Position numbers and translations under genes: made by a program
Shown here: positions 1 through 15,234 of the stretch, one piece after another
How the letters are laid out: every line of letters starts with the position of its first letter
Position numbering within the stretch: the stretch's first letter is position 1
Assembly (NCBI RefSeq): GCF_020740795.1
Contig: NC_067286.1
Span: forward strand, 30,776,003-30,840,002
DNA length: 64,000 nucleotides
From: Apus apus
Taxonomy: Eukaryota; Chordata; Aves; Apodiformes; Apodidae
Direction of reading: 5' to 3'
Notes under the pieces: generated by a model
Told to the model about the DNA's origin: nothing
Databases searched by the model: none
What the model saw: only the letters and a program-made list of their open reading frames with translations

Positions 1-3000
1 AACTTTACAGAGCACAAGAATGTAAGCTCCACTTGAAAACAACTGTAAATAGACTAATGTGTTAGACTTCTAGCTTTTACAGGCAGCATGTTCCAGCATT
101 TGACACTTTCCATGAGAAAGCTGGGAATCATCCCTTCCAACTGGCAAAAAAAGCTGCTGCTCCCAGCCCTGCAAAGCTGAAAGGAATAAAGCTCTCAAAT
201 CATGATGCATCTATGAGTAAATCTGTCATTTCTCCTACCCTCATTCTGCTAACCTGAAGTTTTCACAGATTTCTCGTCAGCAAATGGAGGTGTGACATAA
301 GACAATACAAATGTTAAACTTATATTAGATTCAAAGGTTTCACTTGCATCTTGGAGGTGCAGTTGTGCAATACAGCTAGGATGATCTAGCAGCTTGCTGC
401 TGGCAAGACAAACTACCAGTCCTGTGCCTGCCCCTTGTCTTGTGCCAGCTCTGATGCTCATCTGATCCTCCAGAAACCAATTCAATTACATCACACAGAG
501 TGGGTACTTCAGGTCTGCTGCAATACTGCTTTCTCCAGTCTTCTGTGAGGGAGGAAGTGGAATTATGACCTGGGGTATAATTGATGAGATCCTTCTGTTT
601 GCCTCCCTCACACTCACAAGTATCCTGTTTTTCCTAACGTTATCCTCCCATTCTGTCCTCCATGTGGTCTCCATTATTCCCCTTCTGTCCAGGATTTCTT
701 GTGCTTCTCTTTCAACAGGGCGTTTTCCTTCCAGAGGCATCCTTATGCTGTAGCATGCAACTGCTTGCAGCACAGAGCACAGCTGGAAGTTGAGCACTGC
801 GATTAGTTGTATGAGTGAATTTTCTGTGATGTTTACGGCACATCTTTATTGTTAATTACGTGTTTGTCAATTTAACACAGGGCTCTTCATCTAGGGGGTA
901 TCTCAGCAGTCTATGAAGATAAACTTTACTTGGTCACATCACACCTCTGCAAACCAAGTAGATCAGGAGGAGGACGGGGGTCCTCACGGAACAGCTTCAG
1001 CGCCGATTCGTGCCACCTAGTGGCTGTATCTCTGCCGCTGCCTGTGGAGCCATGAAAAGGGCTGGGAAAGGATTTGGTTCCTCTCCGGAAAGAAAAAGTG
1101 CTTCTCCTTCAAAGAGGAGGTGAAGCAACAGAGTGCATCCGAGTAGGAAGAAATCCCCGGGATCTGTACATGCGGAGCTCTGCCATTGCTCTAGCAGTGA
1201 GGGTCAAGGAGGATGAGTTCCGAGGTGGGAAGTTCTCTGCTCTGCCTCTTGCTCCAGCTGCACCCTAATCAGAGCTGAATGCCGTGCAATTCCTGAGTGG
1301 CTTTACTTTTCTTGAAAGGGTTTTGGAAGCGTGTAATTTCCAGTCTGTTTCTTTCATTCCTCCCCTTAGCCACTGTTCGCCAGAAGACTAAATGCTCTGT
1401 GTGTACAGTGCCTGAGGGCATTGTTTCCCATTTTACCAGCCTTGCAATCACTAACCCCCCCACCCCCTCTCTTTGCAAACCTGCAAGAGAGTTGTTAGCC
1501 TTTCACCCTGGGGGTGATTTACTAGGACAATAACGCTGATGAGCTAACAGTTACGCCGGGCAAAGGGGGAGCACCATAAGCAGAGTGCTCTGTGCTTGAC
1601 ACCTTAAAGGAGGAACACAGCAGAAACACTGACTCCACATAAGAGAGCAATTGGGTAGAGTCGGCACCAAGAGGAAAGCGCAAGGGTTAACAGGCCGAGA
1701 ACACGGGTTGGAAACAAGGTCAAATGATATGCCGTAGTGAAATACTAGCTACTGGCGACTCTGTGTGTCTGGGTAGTCTCAAGATGGTCAAAGGACAATC
1801 ACTGCTATTGATTTGCCGGGCCTAGGACCAGAGGGAGTGATGCTGGAGAGGAGTGTATGGTAAAACCCGCTCTTCAGGATTAACAAAGGGTTTAAAATAA
1901 AAGAGATTCAGAGGTAATGAGTGATACTTTTGTGTTATGTGATGGCTTCTTCCTGTAACCACGATGAGTGTTTTATCCCCCTGGTCTCTTTTCTGCTCTA
2001 GAAAACCCTTGCACTGTGTGGACATTTAGCAGTGGCTGGTTGAGCTGGAAAGATCCAGATCAATATGCTTAGAGCAGATGTTTCAGTTCAGACCAAGAAC
2101 TGCTCTGTATTTGTGTATGTAGGTGTGATACATCACTGGAGACCCTCAGATCAGGTTCAACAGGATCCTACATACATGCTGGATTTTGCCAGCTCTCTGA
2201 CATTCTAAGGCAATTGATTTCTCCTTGTGTCCATGCCCATGGATATTACACTGTGGTTCATAGAGGTAAGATGTAGCAGGTCACACTTTTAAAGGGAGCA
2301 CCAGCTAGTATAGCTGAAGTCATTAAAATCTGAAAATGCTCCCACTGTAGAGCCTTGAAAACAGAGATACCCCAAACTGTTGTTAAAATTTGGCCTGGAT
2401 TTTAGTTGGGGTAGGATGGAGATGTTGCAGCAGATGCTGGCACTGCAATGATAGGAAAGTGAAGTAAGTATATATTTTATACAGGGGAAGAAAGGAAACT
2501 GGATGAAATCTTTGTGTTTCACATCTACAGGTGAAAGAATTATTCCCCAAACTCAGGGCATGGGACTGTGGGTCTAGGGTATACACACCACCGTGACTCC
2601 TGTTTGGGATTTTCCTAAGTGCCTCAGGACATCAAGATCCCAGGCCAGGAGCATTCCAACCACCAGCCAGAGCTCTCCAAAAGGGGTAGTGGGCTGTGCC
2701 TGCCTAAGTCATGGACAATCTGTCCTTTTGCTGGTACTGACCACCAGAGAATCAGTATCAATGGTTCTCTATACAGCCTAGACCTTCCATGTTCCTAGCT
2801 AAAGATGGAATTTAGCAGAGCTGGAGTTAAATATAATATGTAGTGCTTCAGCCTGAAGCATTGGGTTTGGTTGGCTTTGTTCCTTCCTATGTCTTTTTCC
2901 CAGTAAAGCTTCAGATCGCTCTGAATCTTTAACAAAAAGTGCCATCAAGCATGTGTTTCTCACACATACGGCCGCTGTCATGTTCTCTGCATCACTGTCA

Positions 3001-6000
3001 GTCCCTGTGAATGCCAAACAGAAAAGTGATGTGCTCAAAAAAAAAAGTTTTCTTATAAGTTTAAAAAGCTTCCTCATTCTTTTCCTTCAAATTGCCACAG
3101 CTTATTTCTAGCACTGTATGAGGGCAGTGATCTGTACTGCTGATCATGTACACTCATCTTCCAGGTTTAGCAAAATGCCTACAGCAAGCTTTCTGCCCAC
3201 ACTTGCCCTCCATCTCCTTCAGTTTGCTTTACTTTCTCCCAGTTCTGGAACTTGGATGGTCTAAAATCCACACTTGCTCATTGTACATACTCTCATGAAC
3301 AGATTTTGTTTCAATAGCTCATATCTGTTACCCTTGAACACCAAAACAATCACACTATGCTGTATTTCCCAGTGCAAATGGATGATACTCAGTATTTAAC
3401 TTTTGAGATGCCAGCTCTCTCAGCAAACACCTTGCAAACTATGAGTGAATCTCCTTAGCTTAGCCAAGACTGCCTGAACCTGCACCGTGCACTTTCCTAC
3501 CCTGTATACTACCTGAGCAACAGTCATAGCTGCATGTGGAAAAATAGTGTGGTGAGAGTGGTTTGTGCTCACAGGGAAGAAGTTGTGGTGTTACGTAGCA
3601 GCCAGTGCCGTGTTGGAGCTGCTCCACATGCTTCTTCACCATGATGGTGCGGTTTACCTAACCATGGGGTTTGTCCAGTAGGTAGACAGTTAGATCTTGG
3701 AGTACCAGAGCATCGGCTGCAATGCAGTCCTCCCAGAGGGAAGCTTGAGCACACCTCATTATCTTACAAACCCTGTGAAGAAAACGAGCTGGGAGGCTTC
3801 ACAGCATGACAGCAGGTTATGCTTTCAAAGAGCATTTAGCTCTCTGAGAGCTCTTGCCAAGACCAGTGCTCCGTGAAGACGGACAAAAACTCAGCTGTGC
3901 TCTGATCGAGGTGCCTGCCCGGAGCAGGCAGGCAGCGCCCGGCCCCTCCTGCAGCCGCCCTGCCGTGCGCTCCGCGCAGCCCCTTCCTAGCGCCATTTGC
4001 TGAGGTGCAGCCCCTGTCCTGCGGGAGGTTGGCTGCGACCCCACCAGATGGTGCTGTAAGACTGCCTCAAGGAAACTCCCTTTCTAGAAGATACGTGCAA
4101 AATCCGTCTTAAAATAGCCCTGCTGACCCAAACTATTGCTTTTGTGGGGGGTGGGGGGGAAACAACACATGCAGACACAAACATAACAATACCCCTGACT
4201 AGAGCGCGCCTTCCACCCCTCATGCGGTTTCCGGCATGCTCACCTGCCTGGGGAGCGGCAGGATGAGGTGTGGGAGCTGGGGGTGGGGGACGGCTCCAAA
4301 ATTAACCAAGGAGCTGAGCCATGTGCAGCTCTCAAAGAACCTGCTGGAAGCCACATCTGTGTGTGCAGAAACTTGGTGTCTCCATCCCTCTGACTTTCTG
4401 GCACTGCCTTAAGCACTTGGAAGTCCCTCTGTCACAAAAACCACCATGAGGACCCAAAGGACTGTGGACCTGCTTCTCCAGCCCAGCTGCAGGCCCAGCG
4501 TAGCTCCCCAGATCCCAACAACAGCTTCTGAAGGACACAGAGGCACAGCTTCACCAAGGGCCCCAGCTGCCCACCTTTGTGACCACTGGTGGGGCAGGGG
4601 AGAGGGATGAAGAGTTTGAATTAAGATCCAGATACTAAATTGCAATGGTAAAAACCACAAACCAACCACCCAGGAAACCTTCACAGCCCAGTCATGAGAG
4701 GAGAGTGGTTAGCAAGGCTTAAAAGCAGCAAGAGCTTACAAGTGCTTGTCTTCTGCACTAGACTGAGAGATGTAAAACAGTCTGCTGCAGAACTAGCCGT
4801 CCCCACCCCCAGCATCCTCCACACATGCACACGTGTACCCACAGGAGATACCCAGAACTGGGGCTCTACCCTTCTGCCATGGGCCTGTTTATAGCCAGCA
4901 TTAGGTATACGGTGACCATTGCCACTCCACCAAAGGAGTCTGGTGACAAAGAGGCTTCAGGAAATAGCTTTTGGCTTGGTCTGGAGAAAATTTCTTGCTG
5001 ACTGGGCGTGACTTCTGAGTGGAATGCTTTTCTGCTGTTTTACCATGCAGTGCCCTGAAGCAGGCCTCTCCTAACAGGGCTATTATTCCTTGGAGGTTGT
5101 CCTGCAGGCTGGATGGGGTTTCTTCTCCCAGCTGTGTCTTTCCATGATCTGCTCCAGAGACCTCTGGACCTGACCAAGTCAGGGCAGCCTCTCCACACTC
5201 CAGCTTTCTGCCAAGGTCAGGGCTCCACAGAGGCTACCCCAAGACAGAATCCCCCACTCCCAGTAAAGGGGCCCAGTTCTTCCTCATGTTCAGTCCTTTT
5301 ACAGCAAGGGGACTCAGTTGGTTTTCTTGATCACCCCTGGTACCTTGGAGCAGAATAAGGATTCTTTTTCAAGACCAGGTCTCTCTGCTTGGGAGCTTGA
5401 GGCCGTAACAGCCAGACTCTAAGCTTCTGGAGGAATTGATCAGCTCCCAAATGGCCTGGACCCCTGCTCCTGCAGCGTGGCAACAAGGTGGTAAGCTGCT
5501 TAATAATCTTGTGGTCCAGAGGAGAAGACAAATCCCTGGTCTTGGATTTCCCTGATACTGTATGTCTTAACCGGAAGTCCAGCATGTGCTGTCTTGCCTT
5601 TCCTTGTACCTGCTGGACTGAAGAGTAGGGAAGACCAAAATGCTAATGAGCTTCCAGTCAGCCCAGCTTCCCATGGGCATTACTTTCCCAGGATTTGGAA
5701 AACCTTGGACAAACAGCACAGGCCACTTTCAACAGTCTGCATTTCACCTGGGTTAACAGACTTTGTTCCTTTCTCCTCAGCATAACAGTGAAGACCATCT
5801 ACTCTGAGCTCTGTTCTCACCAACAGCACTGGCAGAACTGGCAATGCTCTTGCTCTTCCTACAGTACATTGCTCATAGACCTCCATCTTCCATGTGTCAT
5901 CATCCATGAAAGATCACTAGCCTGCGAACAGCCACCTCCCTGACTCCAGGAGCAAGGGCATCTCAGCCCTGAGCTTCAGAGCACACAGAAGAGTTCTCCT

Positions 6001-9000
6001 TTACATCCTCTCCTCTATGTCCTGGGTTCATTTGTTTTCCCTTTTACTCTAAGAAGCAGGTTCAGGCATTTTGAACTCCAACAATAAGCACCAAAATTCA
6101 AAGGCAGCGTCTGGAAATGTTATTCCAGGGTATTCAAACACTTTCCACAATTTAATTTTCTCAGAAAACCCTCAACTGTGGAAATCTTTTCTAGTCATCA
6201 GCATCTCTGGGACTTTTAATGTCTTCTTAGGGTGAGACCGTCACTGGGGACTTGCCCCACTTCTCATTTGCCACCATAGAACACGTAAAGAGGGCAGGGG
6301 AAGCTGACAACAGGGGCTGTCTCCAGGGTGGGAGGGAGCTGCTGAGGCTGGCTGTCCGCCGGCAGGAAGGGCTGCGCAGTGACGCTGGGCCGTGAGGCAA
6401 GCCCCCCACAAGGAAACAGCGAGGCTGATGGGATGTGAAAGCTGCGAGTGTGTCACAGGCAGGACGGAAGTGTTGCAGGGTGCAGCCCTATTTTTAGCCA
6501 CCTCTTGCAGAACTCTGCTAGCGCTTGCTGGAGTCAACGGCCGCTTCCCCTTTCCTTGATGTCAGCAGAGCTGAGAGAGTTCAGATCTGTTTTTATTTAG
6601 CCATTCACGTGGCAGTATTGACTGAAAGGTCCCTCCAGCCCCTTGGACTCAAAAGCACCCATGGTCAGACAGTCCTAGGTAAGGAGAACAGAAAGCATTT
6701 GACACTTCCCTGTCTCCATTTCAGGGCTCAGGAGTTAGAAACCGAAGCTGAGGCTGCAGAGCGTGACTCTTAGTCACATCAATGGGGGATTTTGCAACGC
6801 AGCGGGTGCAGGGCACAGGCCAGGCAGTGTGCAAGCAAAACCGAAGTCCTTTGCAAAGGCATTGATTGGGGCTCTCCAGCTGCAAGGCCAGAGTATCACC
6901 ATGCAACCCTCACTTTCCTGCTCCACTTCAACCTGCTCAGCTGCTCCTGGTGTATGGGAGGTAGAAGGGTTTAACACCACAAATTAGCATGGGGCATTGT
7001 GGAGAGCAATAGGTTGCCATGAACGTCCTCTGCCTGGTTCCTTTTAGCATATCAGTATTAAAAGACTCCTACACCTGCTGTAGGGAAACATATAGAGAGA
7101 GGCTATTGCTAAACCAGACTAGAGAGAAGATGAGGCAACTAGACAGAGGAGCTGTCACGAGAAAAGAGCGTGAGCTGTGATGTGACATTTCTATACAGGC
7201 TGCAACCACCAAGACAAGTTTGAGACTGGTTCCAGTTGCTAGGGTTTTTGATCAGTTTGACTTGCAGTATTCATTTCAGGGACAGGTTGGGAACCTGGGT
7301 AGCCATAGCTTTCTGCTGGTCTCAGCAGACCAGGTCCTCCTGCTTGTGGTCAGAGAGGAGTAAGATTGCTATAGGGTTGGTAAAAAAGCACTTTTGGAGC
7401 CAAAATAGAGGCAGTTCTGGGGCATTTCCACAGCAAACTCTTCCCAAACTGGGCAGTAGTGAGGAGTAGCAATGGGATGAACAGATGAAAACCATGCTCA
7501 CTCTGTGGCTGTAGAGCTTGATATGTCTAAGGCTGCAACACAAAGCCCCATCCCATCCTTGAGTCTCTGTGCTATAACTCTTTAAAAAACACATATTTAA
7601 TACCACTTCTAGAAGCCTAGAGCTCCCCAGAGCCCCTCAGATATCTCTGTGAGGCTCTGCTTTGTATCTCTTGTTCCATACTGTCCTTCATCCCTATGGC
7701 AGATACATTAATCACCTGTATAGCCTATTCTTGAGCTGGATTTATTAGGTAGGACATGCAATGAGAAATGTGGATGGATAAGTGCTTTGTACTATAGCAG
7801 TTTATTTAGAAAAGAGAAATCTGCTATAAGGAGGTAGCAAGAGGAGCAGATTACTGCCAATGCTATTCCTGTCCCAGGGAATGTGCTGGAAAGTCCCTTT
7901 GGCCTCTAGATGGCAGCCCTATTGCTCACACACCAAAATGCTGAACAACACAGCAAAGCAGCTCTCCTTTGGAAAATAGGACACAAAGACAGGCCTCAGG
8001 CTTTAGTTGTTCAGACCAAAGCCCATGGGCACTTAGGACTGCGTTGCAAACAAACTACATTTGGGTTTTTTGTCGCTACTTGCTCAAAATAAGGACTATG
8101 GATTTGCCCCCCTCTGGGCAAATGGACCAGGAATTGTTACCTGGGAGTTGACCCTGACATTTCTGAAGTTTCATGGAAATCAAAGCAGAGATGGGGTCGC
8201 TCCTTTCAGCCTCAGGCCTGCTTTGCCTGAAGCACCAGCAGCTCTCCTGGGGTGAGAGCCAGTGCCTCCAGAGTGCTCAGGAGAGTCAAAGGCTTTGCTG
8301 CTGTAGTTGACCTTTAGGGATATTTGCCAAAGCTATTTGTATGGTAAAGTGCTTTATTGTTTCAATAAAAAAATGCAGCCAGGCATTTAATGGCTCCCCA
8401 TCCACAGCCACTTTGTGTGATTCACTTTCCACTTTAAGGTTTGAAGCTTCTTTTCTTTTTTAAGCATGGGGACAAAAAGGGAGAGTTAATGTCCCTAATG
8501 TTGATAGATATTTTCATGCTCTCTCTATTTTAAAGGAGATAAACCAGCTTTCTGAGGGACAAGGGTCATGAATATTTCCTTGTGTGAATGGAGATCCTGG
8601 CAGTGAGAATCATGAGAATCTATCTAAGCTGTCTATTAGCAAAAAGTATTAATAGACTGTCTTTATAATTGACTTAGCAGTTACTTAGATGAGCCCCCTT
8701 CTGTATTTCCTGAGAACTCCTAGTCATTACTTCTTCCATCCTCGCAACAACTTGAGAGCTGAGTGCCATAGTCTTAAGATGCTGTCGACCAGACTTTAAA
8801 GGTGTTTGGGACCTATAGATGTAAAATGGGTTTTACATGTCCAGCCTACATTGAAATCAAAAGGCAGCAGGAGCAATTCCCTTTTGAAATCCACTTAGGC
8901 AGTCTGCCCGCATATTTAAGTGCCTCAATACTTGCAATACTCCTCCCTAGACGACTTGTGGGAAGCATGGACAAAGTACACAAATAAGGAAGATGCCATC

Positions 9001-9644
9001 CACAGGGTATAGAAATGTTACTTTTTTTTTTTTTAATTGATAGTTTGGGGAGGTGATATTAAGATAGGAAGAACGTCCTCTCAGTGTGTAATTCTGTTGT
9101 GCCAGTGCCCGCTACAAGTGATGAGCCTTGAAGCAGAGCAAGCCACAGATATTGCACCTTCTTAACTTCTATTAAGCCATAACTGTACCCTTCTGCATGC
9201 AATCCTGTTGGATCTTTCCAGTAGATTTAATGTGAACCTCATCAGCAGTGGACCTGGATAAGACACTGGAAGCAGCTGCCTCCCAATTCTGAGCCAGTGT
9301 TCCCAGAACAGTGGTGGTAAAGGAGGATGCCTTGACTATAAAGCAGGCAGCTGTAGCCTTGACTGGAGCATCCTGGTAGGATCTCTTATGGTAAGACCCA
9401 ACTGAGAGGTATGTGACTTCTTGCTGCTTAGTGCTAAACCTCTGCCAGATGGGTGATTTTAGCAGACCAAAAACCAGAACAGCTCAATAAAATGGTTTCT
9501 GTGTGAGCAGCTCTATGAAAATATCTATGTTTGGCTGTGGTCAAAAATGCAAATTCAGACCTCTTTGGGGTAGACAGAGAGGGGACCAGAAAATGGCTTT
9601 GTGTGGCCTGGACCACAATCTCTCCCCCAGTGTAGGAGACTGGA
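1..9644. other. Non-coding, nothing recognised
   Basis: No gene, RNA gene or clear repeat is seen. Open frames are short and show no family resemblance. A T-rich run lies near 9021-9034 and a small GC-rich patch at about 3910-4040. In mammals the 3' end of ACTN1 faces ZFP36L1 from this side, but no ACTN1 exon was found. Confidence 0.6.
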
Positions 9645-9745
9645 GATGAAAGGAAGCAGATTCCAGTCCTGGCTCTGCCACAGAGTTTCTGGGTGCTCTT
9701 TTTAATGTGCCATTGCTAAATCTGTGTGTGCACCTGCTGCAAAAG
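9645..9745 (+). mobile_element. Possible MIR-like SINE fragment
   Basis: The segment AGATTCCAGTCCTGGCTCTG followed by CCACAGAGTTTCTGGGTG resembles the MIR core (TCCCAGCTCTGCCACTTACTAGCTGTGTG). The part after it is weakly similar. Confidence 0.4.
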
Positions 9746-12700
9746 CAGTCAATGAGAAAACACAATGCTATTTTTCAGGGACAAGGGAATGCTTTTGGGA
9801 AGTTTTGCACTTGCATCACTCTCTATCTGTACTGTCCTCAGTAAATGTCTTTTGACTTTTCAAAGCCAAGAGGTTTGAGCCAGGAGTACTTGTGCTGCTG
9901 CTTAAGAACATAGTTTCTACAAGGGCCAGACTCTGCTGTATGGAGAGCAAGACTGTGTATGGAAGAGGTGGTATGAACATGCAGTGAGTAAGGGCTTGAA
10001 ATTAAGCCTGAACCCTGAGTTACCATATATAAATCTGCCAGCACTTGGGAATTCACATTGAAGATTGTATCTAAAATACATCCACCCATATTAAAAAGTT
10101 GGAAATATGATTTTGGGATAACTCGCTGCCTTTCCTTTCTTTTCCTCTCCTGCCTCTCTGCTCTGTAACTATGACTGGGGTATCATAGGATGTGTGGGCT
10201 CAGCATAGACTGTATACATTCTTGGGGATGTGGTTTTGGTTTCTGAGCCACTGGTAGCTATGGTTGCTCCTAGTGAGGTGTGATAATCCTTCACACATCC
10301 CAGCAGCTGTCTGTCCCTCTGTGATGTTGATCTGCTGTACGAGGTGCAGAGTGGGAGCATGTGGTGCCTAAACACAGAGGTTCCTGTTGAGGCAGGAGGA
10401 AAGGAAGCTCGTGGTGTGCCCCAAAAAAAGGGAACAGGAGCTGCACCTTCCGTCCTCTTGTCCTATGAACAAAACCACTTCTCAAGTCCCAGGAAGCTGA
10501 AAGCTACTCCAGATCCACCCTTATGTGAGAAGAAAACACACCCCATGCTTCTGCCTACGTGTGGTTGCAGGTTCTTCACTGCAGCCTGAGCTAGTCCTCC
10601 TTGATGATGTGTGGCCCTTGGGTGGTGTGACACCTTGCTTCTTGGGAGCGGGAATGTCTGGGCCGGTGCTGGAGTGGGCTTCCTCAGCTTCCCTTACTGC
10701 TGGGTGCTGCCCCTATGAAACAGCCTCCAGCCATCTGGAAATTCAGCATGGCCCTGTATCTTCCAAAATGAAGATTTTGTTAAACAGTTTTATATTTCTA
10801 ATTGTTACACAGCTCTGCTGTAAGCTTCCCAATACCTGCCCCAAGCAGCTCACATGAGCTATTCCTCCCATGCTAATCTGTGATCTGTGGCATGCATACA
10901 GGACCTCCCCTCTGCTGCACCATATTTGCCAGAACAGGCATAACTCAAGATAACCGGATTTGAAACAATCAGAGCAGGAAGCTGCAATAACTTGCCTGGT
11001 GGGAAGGCAGGGAGTTGCCCATAGACAATTCTTTAAGGGGGGTGCCCAATTTGTGCTATCTGATCTCTTTCCATCATCCTTTACCCTCACATACAAAGGC
11101 AGGGTGGAAAGCTTGCAGGGTCATCCCTCAACCTCTCAGGCTTGAGTGCCTGAGATGATGTTTGTACCATCTTTAGCTACAGTGTTTTTGTGTGTGGCAG
11201 CATGTGTATTGACCTATGCGTGTGCATGGCAAAGACCTCAAGAGCTGCACTGGGTTTAGACACAGGTGTCATTACCACCGATGCTTTTTTGTGAGGATGG
11301 GCAAGGTGGTGGATGTTAATGTTATTTTTTCTCTCAAGCACATGGGCCTGAAGGCTGGCTCTGGCACAGCTGATGGGTTGTACCCCACAGCCTGTATATA
11401 GCAAACAGGGCAGCCAGCAACTCAGCCAGGACCTCCGTGTTGTGGGGGTCAGGGCAGGCCGAGGCAGGCCTGCAAACACCCTCGCTGACAAGCTGATGGC
11501 TTAGTCACCAGGGCTCTCCACAGAGCTGTGAAAACACTGCCCACAGTCTCCTGTGTCAGCCCATGCCAGTGGGCTCAGCTGGAGCCCCGTCCTCCTGCTC
11601 CCTGTGCCAAGGGTCAGGAGCTGGGACCAGCAGCGGGTGCCAAAGGCAGGCCCTGGCTTTGTGCAGTTGCTCTGCTAGAGGTCGTCACACGCCTCCTTAA
11701 GCAAACAGGGATCCACGCCAGTTGATAAATCATTTACGAGGAGAAGTCAGAAGCAAAGAACTAGATTAACCAGGTCACTGGGTGTCCTGAGGGAATGACG
11801 TGTCCATGAAGCTGAAACAGCAGATCCCACAGTTGCAATCTGTTGCCTTCTTCTGTCCTGAGAGCAATTCATGGAAATCCCTGGAACTAGACACCACAGA
11901 TGGAAAAACCCATTAGCTCATCCCAGTCAGCTCTCTAGTTAAAGCAGTCACTCCCATTGTGCATTTTCTGGCAAAGTTAAAAATGTCTCAAGAGAGGGGA
12001 TTTCCACCAGTTCCTTCTCAAGGGGAAACTTTTCCACCTATCAGGAAGGCTGCCTCAAGCGGTGCTATTTTTGCAAACCAGAAGTAACTCCAGAACTCAA
12101 GAGAGAAAAACAAAAACAATTCTGCTGCAGGAACTGGGACAGTGATGTTTTGCTGCCCGAGCAGACACGTGCCATGTGGGGCACATCTCCAAATGGAAGC
12201 TTGGTGTGTACTTGTGTGTTTATACACAGACACCGAGGTGTCCTCATGTGTGCATGTATATATATATGTGTCCTCCCTCTTCTTCCCAAGGGTGGGCTGA
12301 CCTTGTGCCTTCAGCACAACCAATGTGCTGTAGTTGAGGTCACGCCTGGTTTTTATTGTGTAACTCCACTGACATCAAGGCAAAGCATGTTGCTGAGGAG
12401 GGGAAGACACACACGAAAGACAGGAGGTATCAGCTGATGGTGGTGCTCCAGCGCCTGCTTCCCCCATGAGCAGGGAAAAGTCACATCTCCTCACAGGACC
12501 TCTGGTCTCCCCACCTGTGTCAGGAGAAGAGTGGCTCCCCCACCACTGCTGGAGGCTCTGAGGCTGAGCAGGTTAATGGCTGAGAGCACTCAGGGCCTGC
12601 ACGAATGGGAAAGATGATGCAATGCAGGGCTGTGTCACTGAGGTTTTCAGCAGAGGCTATGGAGATTTTGGCAGCTAAGCTTTTCAGCACCTGGGAAGCA

Positions 12701-15234
12701 CTTGGGACAGTGGGGAAATAAATTAGCTGTGTGACGGCATTTAAAGTCTTATCATTCATTTCAGAGCTAATTCTGCATTTAGATGAAAGGGTGTAGCACA
12801 CATTGCTGAGCTGGAGCCCATAGAGATAGTGAGGATCGCTCCCAGTTCCCATTTAGAAAGCTTTTGGTCTGCAGAACTGTAACTTGCAGTCTTGATGGCT
12901 TAGGTCTGGGAGCAGAGGTCTCTGGCTAGAGTAGGCACAGTGCCAATGCCTCCCAAACAAGCCACTGTGCTACCCAGGGCTCTGATTACTAGTACCACGG
13001 GGTGTTGGTTATACGCCTCTTATGAGAAGAAGGCGGGGTATTGCCTGGGCGTTTGCCCTGAATTTGTGACTCCTTCTCAACTAGTTGTTTTATTTGTCTC
13101 TCACAGCTTCCACAGCTGTCTTCCCTATCAGGGAGTCCTGAAATTTAGGCACTGTATTTTGCAATGCTCTAAGGACTCAACTTTCATTTAGCAGCCAGCC
13201 ATGCTGTTTCCCACAGCTGCCCTCAGAAGCACACTGTGCACCCCTGAGTTACTGCAGGACAGTTGATGAAGCCTGCAATACATACCTAGTTTTGGCCTGG
13301 GCGTCCTTCTCTGCAGGGTTTTTACTTTGTTCTCTTTAGCACAAAACACACTGAAGCATGAACAAGGACTATAAAAGAATTACATGAACTGTGGAAAAGG
13401 ATCTAGCCAAGGAGGCACAGGTCAAATTCTGGGCCTTGACTGGGTCCCTTTAGTTGCTGTCTGGTACTGGGCTGTTGACCTACTAAGCCCCTTGCCCCTT
13501 GCCCAGTGGAAGAGCAGGTAGAGCCCAGTAATAATTTAACTACAAGATTAACTCTCTGCCGGTTCAACAACAGAGGGTCTTCTGTTTCTGCGGACAAAAA
13601 GTGCTGACTCAAGGCTCTTCCATACACCAGCCCATGCTCTCCTGCCAGTGGTCACAGTGCTGGCTACCCTGCCTTTCTCCACATCCTGAAAACCCCTGTC
13701 TAAGCCTCAGCAAGGAAAGGAAATCTCAACTCCAGAGACAACTGCCCAGAGTGGTGGTGGTGTGACTCTACAACGCAGGTCTCTGGAACAGTTTGTGTGA
13801 CATCTAGCCCCTAAAGGAGAGTCAGAGGAAGAAGAGCAAACCATCTTCCTTCTAGATGCTCAAGACTCTCCTTCTCTCTATTTCCCTACAACTGTAAAGT
13901 CCCAGTGCTCCCCAAAACCACACACTGTGGTAGAAGGTAGGTAGGGAGGCCTTTCAACAGCCCAGGCACTCAAAAGCATTCCCTTCCCCCTCCCAAGTAC
14001 TTCTGAGACCCTAATCTCTCACACTTTGAAATTAGTGGGCGTTTTGCCGTTGCTCTCCGCAGGTGCAGTAGAAGCTCCTGAGAGAGGTCCAAAGCCCACA
14101 GAAACCAAGGAGGGTCTTTCTGCAAACTTCTTTGTGGCAATGGAAACAAGTTTTGCACATAGGAAGGCAAAAAGCAACACCAGCTTCATTGGGATGACCT
14201 GTTACAAAGGTTATATTCAAAAAAATAAAATATCAAGTGTTTTATTTCAAAAAGAAAGCTAAGATTGGCCCAGGGAAAGCTAACCTCCCCTCCAGTAGCA
14301 TGAGGCTGGTTGCAGCAGCATCCTGCGGGGCCCGAGCAGCAGCCAGCCAGACAAGCCCATCTCAGAAAGTGGAACTGACTAATCTGAGTTGTCTGTGATG
14401 AGTTGGACATGAGTGAAATCAAGCTCTGTGTAAACAGTGTGAAAGGCAAACGAAGATGATAAGGAGCAGGGGGAGGGGGGCTGGTGTTAATTGTTGTTGT
14501 TCTTGATTCTGTGTGGGAGAGGGTAACACTATCAGCAAGGATTTTAAATAAGAAAGCAGAAGCAAATGATGGCAACATGCAGCCCTGGATTCAGCTGTGA
14601 TGAGATGCTGAAGGCTTGGTTTCCCAAGTGCTTGTATTGAGCCACCTGTAGGAGGCCTGGTTTCCATTAAGTGCTCAGAGCTCAAAAACATGCAGCCTCA
14701 CCAGAGAGCTGGGGCCATGATCTTTATCTACTGACCATGTGCTTTGAGAGTCGTTTCCACTGCAGAGGTGAACATTTTCCTTCCACTGCCTCATGGAGCC
14801 ATCTTTCCTACCTCAGTCATTGCACTGGGACTGTGTGGGACAGCACTGAACCCAAGCCCAGCACGCAGATCATTTGCAGATCCTTGCAGAGTCCTGGGAT
14901 CAACCAACACCCTGGTTCAGGGTGTGTGTGTGTGATGTGGTTGAGGAGCATGCGGTTGCTGATTTTCAACTGCCTACCTCTGTTCTGTGCGTGGCCTTGC
15001 GTTAGTTTCAGGCATAATAACACCATGATATCATAATAATATATCGCACTCTGATGACACCATCACATGGAGTAAGCCACAGCAATCTGATTTCATTCTG
15101 CAAACGTGGAGATGAGTGTTACTGCTTCACAGGACAAGTGGGTGGCAGGTAGATGGAGCTGGCACTACTTATTTTGTCAGCCCTGGGTGGGAACGTGACC
15201 TTGTGGGTTAAACTGGGTGGCTGAGAACTTAACA
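9746..15234. other. Non-coding, nothing recognised
   Basis: No convincing exon, RNA gene or repeat is seen. A (TA)n-like stretch near 12257-12268 and a short (TG)n near 14921-14933 are the only simple repeats noted. Confidence 0.6.

Noticed and set aside
486-797. 103-codon minus-strand frame with a protein-like central part (Glu/Arg-rich)
   Set aside because: Starts at GTG, has no recognised homologue and no splice or promoter context.
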